Positions 57,465 through 64,000 of a stretch of 64,000 bases of DNA are shown here, piece by piece. Each line of letters starts with the position of its first letter. The stretch's first letter is position 1. The stretch comes from Mycoplasma sp. 'Moose RK'. GTDB lineage: Bacteria; Bacillota_I; Bacilli_A; Mycoplasmatales; Metamycoplasmataceae. The notes beneath the pieces were generated by a model that saw nothing but the letters and a program-made list of their open reading frames with translations, had not been told where the DNA came from and ran no database searches. A program made the position numbers and the translations under genes. The stretch covers positions 618,001 to 682,000 of the forward strand of contig NZ_JADDYD010000001.1 of the NCBI RefSeq assembly GCF_015708155.1, written 5' to 3'.

Positions 57465-58433
57465 TTATTTTTCTTCACTATTTTCAAGCAAAATTTGAGC
57501 AGCTTTTGCAATCATTGCGCCGTTGTCAGTACAAAATTTTTTTTCAGGAATCACAATTTTGAATTTTTCGGCGTATGATTCTATCAATTTTCTAATTTCA
57601 GAATTTGCTGCAACACCGCCAACAAGTGTGATTGTTTTTATATTTTTTTTCATTTTTAAAGCTAAATCTAATTGCCTTTTTAAATATTTTACTACAGTTT
57701 TTTGGAAGGAAATTGCTATTTCCTTCACTTTTTCAGGATTAATCTCTTTTTTTTGTTCCAATTGATGAATATAATTTATGACTTGAGTTTTTAGACCGCT
57801 AAATGAAAAATTGAGTGGATTTTCAAGAGTTTTCGGCAAAGTAAACTCAATTAATTGAAGTTTTTTTTGTATTTTTTCTTGGCAAATTAAATCAATTTTT
57901 GGTCCACCAGGAAAACCAAGTTTTAAATTTCTAGCAATTTTGTCATAAATTTCGCCCAGTGCATCGTCAATGCTTGTACCGATAATTTGTAAATTTGTAG
58001 GACTTTTTGCTCAAATTAACTGGCTGTGACCGCCTGAAATTAACAAGGAAAGTACTGGAAAATCAAGGTTTTTTTCAATGCTTGCCGATCAAAAATGCCC
58101 CGAAAGATGGTTAATTGGAATCAACTTTTTTTTAAAAAAAATTGCCAAAGCACTTGCAAACAAAAACCCCATTTTCAATGGTCCGATCAGTCCTGGATTT
58201 TCAGTGTAAGCAATTGCATCTAAAGTGGAGAAATCCACTTTTTTTGCTAATAATTTTTGCAAAATTATTGCCAAATTTCGCGAATGTTCGCGGGCTGCAA
58301 GTTCAGGAACTGTGCCGCCAAATTTTTCATGAATGCTAATTTGGCTAATTGTTAGCAAAATTTTTACACTATTTTCTTCAATCAACGCGATTGATGCGTC
58401 ATCGTGGGAGGTTTCAATTCCTAAAATTTTCAT
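57465..58433 (-). CDS. tsaD: tRNA t6A synthesis protein TsaD
   Basis: 322 aa with TGA as Trp. The catalytic ASKHA-fold subunit that transfers threonylcarbamoyl to A37 of ANN-decoding tRNAs, working with TsaB, TsaE and TsaC. Motifs: GIETSHDDASIAL, HEKFGGTVPELAAREH, NHLSGHF (metal His), LLISGGHSQL, GGVAANS and FCTDNGAMIA. Its partner tsaE is at 63524 in this window. It is convergent with the membrane fusion gene and divergent from tRNA-Ser. Confidence 0.95.
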
Positions 58434-58491
58434 TAGTTCCTTAATTTTAAAATGATTTTATGGTAAAATTATATTATGTTTCTTCAAAAAT

Positions 58492-58582
58492 GGGTCAGTA
58501 CTCAAGAGGCTGAAGAGGACGCACTGCTAACGCGTTAGGGGAGTTACATCCCGCGCAGGTTCAAATCCTGTCTGACCCGCCA
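58492..58582 (+). tRNA. tRNA-Ser (anticodon GCU)
   Basis: Acceptor GGGTCAG pairs with CTGACCC, then G and encoded CCA. The anticodon loop CTGCTAA gives anticodon GCU, for AGC/AGU. A long variable arm (GTTAGGGGAGTTACATCCC region) fits class II Ser, 91 nt in total. Confidence 0.93.
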
Positions 58583-58614
58583 AATATGAAGTCAAATTCA
58601 TTTTTTTAGGCTTC

Positions 58615-58663
58615 AACACAAATAAAAAAACTCTTTTTGACAAGAGTTTTTTTATTTGTGTTT
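58615..58663. terminator. Bidirectional terminator
   Basis: ACACAAATAAAAAAACTC plus TT pairs with the complementary arm around TTTGAC, followed by TTTTG and more T on the + side. It ends tRNA-Ser and, on the other strand, rpsT. Confidence 0.85.
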
Positions 58664-58678
58664 TGTTTTTTAAAAAAA

Positions 58679-58954
58679 TTAGGCAGACTGATTGTTTCTA
58701 GTTCTATTAACAAACAAATCAAGTCTCGAAATTTTTCTGGCAGCTTTATTTACATGAAAAACACCCTTTGATCTTGCTTTGGCGATTTCCTTGCGAGCTT
58801 TGACAAGCAACTCAGATTGTTGATCTGAATTGGAAATTACAGCAAGTTTTGCTTTTTTGATCGCAGTTTTCACCCTTGATTTTATTGCATTATTTCGCGC
58901 GCGCGCCTTTTGCATTTTTGAAATTGATTTGATTTTTGATTTAATATTTGCCAT
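58679..58954 (-). CDS. rpsT: 30S ribosomal protein S20
   Basis: 91 aa, the normal length. Binds 16S rRNA early in assembly of the small subunit. Very basic and helical: MANIKSKIKSISKMQKARARNN, SRVKTAIKKAK and the conserved KGVFHVNKAARKISRL. It stands alone in the leftward direction between rpe and a terminator, so it probably has its own promoter. Confidence 0.96.
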   Translation of the reverse strand: MANIKSKIKSISKMQKARARNNAIKSRVKTAIKKAKLAVISNSDQQSELLVKARKEIAKARSKGVFHVNKAARKISRLDLFVNRTRNNQSA

Positions 58955-59020
58955 AATTTTGTCCTGCTTTTTTTTAAATTAGATATAAATTAAAATATGT
59001 GAAAATTTTACCATAAAATG

Positions 59021-59674
59021 CTACTTTTGCAACAATTTTTTAATTTTTATTTTGCTTGGTTTTTCTGCCAAAAAGGTACCAACAACAGCGACATCAGCTC
59101 CTGCAGCAAAGACTTTTTGGGCATTAAAATCCTTGATTCCACCATCAACTTGAATGATAATTTGTAATTTTTTTTCCTTAATTATTCCTGAAAGTTCACT
59201 AATTTTTTCATAAGTTTTTTCAATAAAACTTTGACCACCTTTTCCAGGTTCAACCGACATTAACAAAACAAGATCAACTTTTGGTAGCAATTTAACAATT
59301 TTTTTCACACTTGTTTCGGGCTTAATTGCAATTCCAAGCTTTGTTTTTTGCGAATATTTTGTGATTAACTCTTCAATTTCAGTATAATTTTTACTTTCAA
59401 AATGGATTGTTATAAAATCTACAAAGCCAATTAATTCTTCAATTTGTTCTTCAGGATTTAGCGACATTAAGTGAACATCTGAAGTAAATTTTTTGGATTT
59501 TTTGACTATATTTTTGATTTCAGCTAGTGAAATTGCTGTGTTTTCCACAAATTTCCCGTCCATGAAATCAAAATGGAATCACTTAATTCCCAAATTCATG
59601 AGCGTTCTTGTCATTTTTAAACGATTTTGTTTTTTTACATTTAAAAGTGAAGGGCTAATTATCATTTTTCTCAT
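59021..59674 (-). CDS. rpe: Ribulose-phosphate 3-epimerase
   Basis: 217 aa TIM barrel, interconverting ribulose-5-P and xylulose-5-P. IISPSLL at the N-terminus, [11 protein letters not shown] and SDVHLM (metal and catalytic residues), [13 protein letters not shown] and IQVDGGI (second catalytic Asp) are all present. TGA codes Trp in GIKWFHFD. An ATG three codons further in (59665) is an alternative start; AGGA lies 4 nt before the first one. It overlaps rsgA by 20 bp, matching the common rsgA-rpe order. Confidence 0.94.
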
Positions 59675-60512
59675 AATTTCCTAAAAAATAAAGATAATTT
59701 TTATATCTTGATTCGGGAATTTTCCCGTTTTTTACAGCTAATTTTACTGCGCATTGGTCAATTTTTTCCTGAAAATGACTGCAAGACCGAAACTTGCAGT
59801 CATTGGCATATCTTCGAAAAATTAAAAAAGAATTTTTAATTTCGTTTTTGCCGATTTCATTATAGCTAAACGAAGAAAAACCCGGTGTATCAATGATTCT
59901 AAAACCGTTTTTTTGAATAATTTGGACAACACGTGTGGTGTGTTTTCCACGATTTAGTGATTGTGAAATTTCCTGAACTTGAAAATTTTCCTTTAATAAA
60001 TTATTAATAAAACTAGTTTTTCCGACGCCTGTTTGTCCAATGACAAAATTTAGCTTATTTTTTAGCATTTTTCTCAAATTTTCAGCAATTTCACTTATTG
60101 TGTTATTGACAAAAAAGAAGGAATAACCCATTCTATCATAATCAATCAAGAGTTTTTTGTAGTTAGGATCAAGGTCAATTTTCGTGATAATTAGAATTGG
60201 TTCAATGTTTTTTGATTCAATAACTAGTAAAAATTTATCCAATAAAAGGCTGGAAAAATTTGGCTCTTTTATTGAAATAAAAACTAAAGCTTGATCAATA
60301 TTTGCAACTTTTGGCCTAATTAATCAGTTTTTTCTTTCATAAATTTTTTTGATAAAACCATCAATTTCAAATTCAACAAAATCACCAACTAAGGGTGGAT
60401 TTTCTTCTTGCCGAAGAGCCCCTGCGCACTTTAAAAGTGGGTACAAAATTTGACTTTTTAGGTCAATTACATCATAAAATCCAGCATTAATTCGCGAAAT
60501 CTGCCCTTTCAT
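59655..60512 (-). CDS. rsgA: Ribosome small-subunit GTPase RsgA
   Basis: 285 aa, TGA-Trp codons included. A circularly permuted GTPase in late 30S maturation. N-terminal OB fold, ITKIDL (G4), [10 protein letters not shown] (G1), [12 protein letters not shown] (G3) and a C-terminal zinc motif ([16 protein letters not shown]; Cys-x4-Cys-x-His-x6-Cys). The ATG follows the gmk stop without a gap. Confidence 0.94.
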
Positions 60513-61094
60513 TTATAATTCTTTCGTCTCGCTTACTATAATTTTTTCAAGTTCAAAAACACAATCATGTAAATTGTCATTGACAATTGAGAAATTAAAT
60601 AAATTTTTAATTTCAATTTCATCTTTTGCTTTTTCAAGTCGCTGTTTTATTTGCAAATCATTCTCTGTTAAGCGATTTCTAATGCGATTTTCAAGGACTT
60701 TGAGTGATGGTGGAAGGATAAAAATTGTCAAAAGATTGTCTAAATTCTTGTTTTTTTGAAAATAATTGATAATATTTTTTGCGCCATTAGTCTCAATCTC
60801 CAAAAGGGGATTTAAATTTTGACTTTTAATTAGTTCGATTTGTGATTTTAAAGTGCCATAATAATTGTTAAAATGGCGATTTCATTCCAAAAACTCGTCA
60901 TTTTTAATTTTTTCCTCAAATTCTTCCTTTGTTAAAAAAAAGTAATTAATTCCGTCAATTTCATCTTTTCTTTTTTGACGTGTTGTCGCTGAAATAGCCA
61001 ATTTAAGTCTTAAATCCTTGTTTTTTAACAATAAATTTTCAATTGTACCTTTTCCAACTCCAGATGGCCCTGATAAAATTATTAATTTATTCAT
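60513..61094 (-). CDS. gmk: Guanylate kinase
   Basis: 193 aa, TGA as Trp at 60882. Phosphorylates GMP to GDP. P-loop SGPSGVGKGT (residues about 8-17), the GMP-binding TTRQKRKDEIDGINYFF and LEIETNGAKNI. The ATG at 61094 was used, with AAGG 5 nt upstream; a GTG two codons earlier is possible. It overlaps rsmD by 8 bp. Confidence 0.95.
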
Positions 61095-61647
61095 TTTCAC
61101 CTTCTAATTGGTAATTTAGAAAAAAAACCTCATTTTTAGCATATTTTTTCACTTTTTGGATTGAAAAAATGTCAGGGATTAGCTTTTTCCCTAAATTAGT
61201 TTTGTAAATTATTAATCCATTTTTTGCAAGTAAATCATATTTTGCAATTTTCAAAAAGCATTTTTGTGTAATTTTTTCCTCCTTGTGTGGCGGATCAAGA
61301 AAAATGAAATCAAACTTTTGCCCATTCAATTCGTTTAATAAAAATATTGCATTTTTGTGCAATATTTGGTAATTTTTTACTTTATATTTTTCGCAAAAAT
61401 CAGCAATATTTTGGTAGGCTTGAAGATCTAATTCGCTTGCAACTACTTTTTTTGCCCCACGCGAAACCGCTTCAAGACCGATTGCACCAGTTCCAGCAAA
61501 TAAATCAAGAACGGTTGAATCAGGAATTTGGAACTGCAACTGTGAAAAAATCGCCTCACGACAGCGACTTGACATGGGTCGAACTACTGAAAATTCAGGA
61601 TTTTTAATGATCGCTCTTCGATAAATGCCAGAAATAATTCGAATCAT
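61087..61647 (-). CDS. rsmD: 16S rRNA (guanine966-N2)-methyltransferase
   Basis: 186 aa. RIISGIYRR at the start, VRPMSSRCREAIF, the SAM loop DLFAGTGAIGLEAVSRGA and the catalytic LDPPHKEE. The motif is usually DPPY; here His replaces Tyr, which is a tolerated variant in the family but worth noting. It is followed by gmk and rsgA in one leftward operon. Confidence 0.93.
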   Translation of the reverse strand: MIRIISGIYRRAIIKNPEFSVVRPMSSRCREAIFSQLQFQIPDSTVLDLFAGTGAIGLEAVSRGAKKVVASELDLQAYQNIADFCEKYKVKNYQILHKNAIFLLNELNGQKFDFIFLDPPHKEEKITQKCFLKIAKYDLLAKNGLIIYKTNLGKKLIPDIFSIQKVKKYAKNEVFFLNYQLEGENE

Positions 61648-61673
61648 AGATAATGCCCTAATTTTATCAAATT

Positions 61674-62354
61674 TTAGAGATAAATATATGAATTTTGTTT
61701 TAAAAATTCTTTTAAAACAACAAAAACAGAATGAGCATAGTTAAAATCGATTTTTTTTAAAAAATTGTCAAATTCATAGTCAGATCAGTAAAAAATTGCT
61801 AATTCTTGCGAATTAAAGTGTGGTGATGGTTTTTTTTTAAAGTGAAAAAAACATTCCATACCACCGTAAAAATCAAAATTTGTTAGGCGTTGATTAGTTT
61901 TGCAAACTCGACAAGCTGACAAATTAGCAATTAAGCCGTTTTTTTTAAGTCAATTTAGAATAATAAAAACCTTGATTGCAGCGGCATTTTGTCAATTTAT
62001 TATCAAAAAAGCTTTCTGGATTGATTCAAAAAGTTCAACTACAAATTCATCCTTGCGGGTAATTTGACTGATTAATTTTCAAAAATCAAGGACAATTTTA
62101 TCCGTAAAATCAAGGTTTTTAATAGATTCAGCTCTTTTTAATTTTGACAATCTTTCAGTGTTTTGGGCTAGAAAAAGTTCAAATTCGCTTAGTGAACCTT
62201 GATTTAGCCCAAAAATATTTTTACTTCCAACTTTTCTCACTCCTGGAGCAACAAATTTAATGCGGCCAAGAGTTGTTACAATTGTCACAATTAGATCAAA
62301 ATCACGGTATTCATAGCGCTCAACCACAATTCCTTTGATAACTTTGATACCCAT
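61674..62354 (-). CDS. recO: DNA repair protein RecO
   Basis: 226 aa with TGA as Trp. An OB fold (IKVIKGIVVERYEYRDFDLIVTIVT, GRIKFVAPGVRK) followed by a helical domain with CRVC. RecO anneals DNA and helps RecR load RecA at gaps. The zinc motif seems reduced to one CxxC and ECF. The ATG at 62354 was chosen because the TTG nine codons upstream has no support. It lies 26 bp upstream of rsmD. Confidence 0.83.
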
Positions 62355-62441
62355 TTTGTCGAAAAGCCCTTGTTTTTCCAAAAAAGTTTAATTTACAAAT
62401 ATTAATTATATATAATACACAAATTGAGAAAGAAATATTGT

Positions 62442-63094
62442 AAATTATTAGAAAAAAATTCAGACAATTAGTTTTTTCAATGATTTTAAGACAAACTCTA
62501 TTTTTATTTTTTCTAACATGTTCATTTTTAAAAAATTCTGAAGAATTGATTTAACTTATATAAAAACTTGGAGTTTTATATGATAAACTACTTTGCGAAA
62601 GCTTGAGTTGCTCTATATTATTTAATAAATGAATTTTTTTGATGGTTAACGGTTGCATTTTCGAAATTTTGACTTTCAATATTAATTAATTCTCGCTGTA
62701 AAATCGCATAAAGCTTTCTATTTTTGTTTTTTAAGTTCTTCAATAACTATTGCAGGATTAATCCCATATCTTCTGAGAACATTTTTCATTATTTCTTGAT
62801 AAATTTCATGGTTATTTTCAGAAAGATCGCTGATTGTGTACTTCTTTTTTGGTCTGCGAGGAATTTATTTTTACCACAGGTACTTATTAGACTTTTCATA
62901 TCATTATTGAAAAGCATTTGTTACCAATTTCGTATTAAATTATTTCCATACACATGAAAATTGATTATTTTTGCGATTTTTAACTCTTGAAATTCAGCAA
63001 TTTTGATGTATTTAATTTTCTATTCAACTGTGAATTTATATTTTTTTCATTTTAACACACTTTTTTTATGTTTCTGAAATTAACATACTAATTT
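62442..63094 (-). mobile_element. IS remnant, copy C
   Basis: Third copy of the element, in the same orientation as copy A. The left end AAATTATTAGAAAAAAATTC and the right end (complement AAATTAGTATGTTAATTTC) give the terminal repeats. Read leftwards, OrfA pieces HVYGNNLIRNW, FNNDMKSLIS, KKKYTISDLSENNHEIYQEIM and RRYGINPAIVIEELKKQK appear, separated by stops and frameshifts, and the OrfA start is damaged. No transposase catalytic part. Confidence 0.7.
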
Positions 63095-63220
63095 ATATTA
63101 ATTTCAGAATAAAAATTTAAAGCTAAAAATGAAAATATAAAAAATTTAACAAATACAAAAAATAACTTTTCTACCTACAATTTAATTAATTAAGAATAAA
63201 TTTTAGTCAAAGGATAAACC

Positions 63221-63523
63221 ATGGCAATCAAGGATTGAATAAAACTGAAAAAATTCGGTTCATTTAAAACACTTGTTTTTAATAGTTTAGCTCAAGAAAT
63301 AAAAGCAAAACCGGTAATTATTTTTCATGATAGCGAAGAAAATTATTACTATTATATTAAAGCCCGCAATGCTCGTTTGGATAATGGTGAGTTAAAAGAT
63401 CGTTTTAAAGGCGAAATTTTCATTCCAAAATCAAAAAAAGCTAATACTTTATTTACAAAATATTCATATCTGGATTGTTCGCAAATTTTAATACTCTACA
63501 AAGAAAAAAATATTCAATTTTAG
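63221..63523 (+). CDS. Small ICE-type hypothetical protein
   Basis: 100 aa with one TGA-Trp. KPVIIFHDSEENYYYYIKAR, KGEIFIPKSKKANTLFTK and YLDCSQIL resemble, from memory, the Mbov_0400-type small proteins linked to mycoplasma integrative conjugative elements, which recall PemK/MazF-like beta-barrels. No toxin activity can be inferred. AAAGGA lies 9 nt before the ATG. It is next to IS copy C and ends exactly one base before the convergent tsaE stop. Confidence 0.6.
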
Positions 63524-63943
63524 TTAGTTTCAGTAAAAATCAATTTTTCTAGTTTCCAAATTCACTATCTCAAAAATTATTAGAATTGAATTTTTTTCAA
63601 AATTCAATAATTTATTAGCTCACTCAATTGCAATATAATTTTCCTCAAAATAATCTTGAAATTCAGTTAAATCACCAGGGAAATTATCAAGATCAATATG
63701 CACTAAATTCTCATAAAGAAACATGAAGTTAAAAGATGGGGAGGTAATTTCAGAATTTATGCCAATTTTTCGTGCAAATTTTTTGACAAAATCAGTTTTT
63801 CCTGAACCATAACCTCCAACTAAATAAATAAATTGAATCCTTTTTTTAATAATCTTAGTAAAAATAATCTCCAAATCATTTTCTGATTTGGAGATTATAC
63901 TTGCTGAAAAAAGGTAATTTTTAATAATTTTTTCTTTTTCCAT
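63524..63943 (-). CDS. tsaE: tRNA t6A ATPase TsaE
   Basis: 139 aa with TGA as Trp. The ATPase needed to recycle the TsaB-TsaD complex. P-loop GGYGSGKTD (about residues 43-51), SPSFNFMFLYENLVHIDLDNF (switch and Walker-type region) and AIEWANKL near the end. Its stop codon abuts that of the + strand gene with no gap. Confidence 0.85.
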
Positions 63944-63950
63944 AAATTTT

Positions 63951-64000
63951 TAGTTGCTAGTTTTTACAAAAAAACTAAATGGATCACGGATATCAAATTT
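63951..64000 (-). CDS. 3' end of a gene running in from the right
   Basis: The last 16 codons (reading FDIRDPFSFFVKTSN then TAA) of a leftward frame open to the window edge. It ends 7 bp before the tsaE start. Too short to identify; it may be intergenic. Confidence 0.35.

Overview
This window comes from a wall-less bacterium (Mollicutes). The DNA is very AT-rich, nearly every larger gene contains in-frame TGA codons at positions that align with Trp, and a tRNA-Trp with anticodon UCA is encoded at 20003-20077. All CDS calls therefore use genetic code 4. Two tandem operons of P97-like and P102-like adhesins with a GAQNQGKKAE repeat (close to the R2 repeat of Mycoplasma hyopneumoniae P97), a P36-type lactate dehydrogenase, and a pyruvate dehydrogenase whose lipoyl domain sits on E3 and is missing from E2 all point to the Mycoplasma (Mesomycoplasma) hyopneumoniae group. 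I cannot fix the species from sequence alone.

Layout. 1-3782: end of a lipoprotein gene, tRNA-Leu, ldh and an MFS transporter. 3905-6016: an insertion-sequence remnant abutting a DUF2130-like coiled-coil protein. 6194-11942: a rightward set with an Smr-like protein, RNase J with a long K/N/Q-rich tail, and uvrA. 11980-14210: an accessory and decay zone with a candidate structured small RNA, a second IS remnant, a broken DUF31 protease-like lipoprotein and other degraded sequence. 14218-19948: a leftward set with a small membrane protein, trigger factor, an apparent Hsp33-CinA fusion, a YqaJ-like nuclease and a split chromate-type transporter pair. 20003-23069: tRNA-Trp, an unknown gene and an immunoglobulin-blocking (MIB-like) protein. 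23263-36571: the two adhesin operons. 36824-44743: gyrB, a pseudouridine synthase, sufU/sufS, tlyA, nusB and deoB, all leftward. 44810-48953: a rightward group with a C39-peptidase ABC exporter, a HlyD-like partner, ybeY, cdd and era. 49075-51797: pdhD and pdhC. 52303-57207: plsC, scpA, scpB and a large phosphohexomutase-like/UPF0104 membrane protein. 57465-62354: tsaD, tRNA-Ser, rpsT, rpe, rsgA, gmk, rsmD and recO. 62442-64000: a third IS remnant, a small ICE-type gene, tsaE and the end of one more gene.

How the genes work together. The housekeeping genes cover glycolytic end reactions (ldh, pdhCD), nucleoside salvage (cdd, deoB), ribosome maturation (ybeY, era, rsgA, tlyA, rsmD), tRNA t6A synthesis (tsaD, tsaE), Fe-S assembly (sufSU), chromosome maintenance (gyrB, scpAB, uvrA, recO) and RNA decay (rnj). 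The host-interaction genes (four P97/P102 paralogs, the MIB-like protein, lipoproteins) form one block at 20-37 kb. Both adhesin operons start from promoters whose -10 box is preceded by a long poly-T tract (T13 and T15). That tract also serves as the U-tract of the upstream gene's terminator, so slipped-strand phase variation is a reasonable hypothesis.

Items most worth a second look: the composite terminator/poly-T/promoters, exchange of repeat cassettes between adhesin paralogs, the Hsp33-CinA and phosphohexomutase-UPF0104 fusions, the C39 exporter with no visible substrate, the candidate small RNA at about 12 kb, and a recurrent dyad-symmetric intergenic motif.
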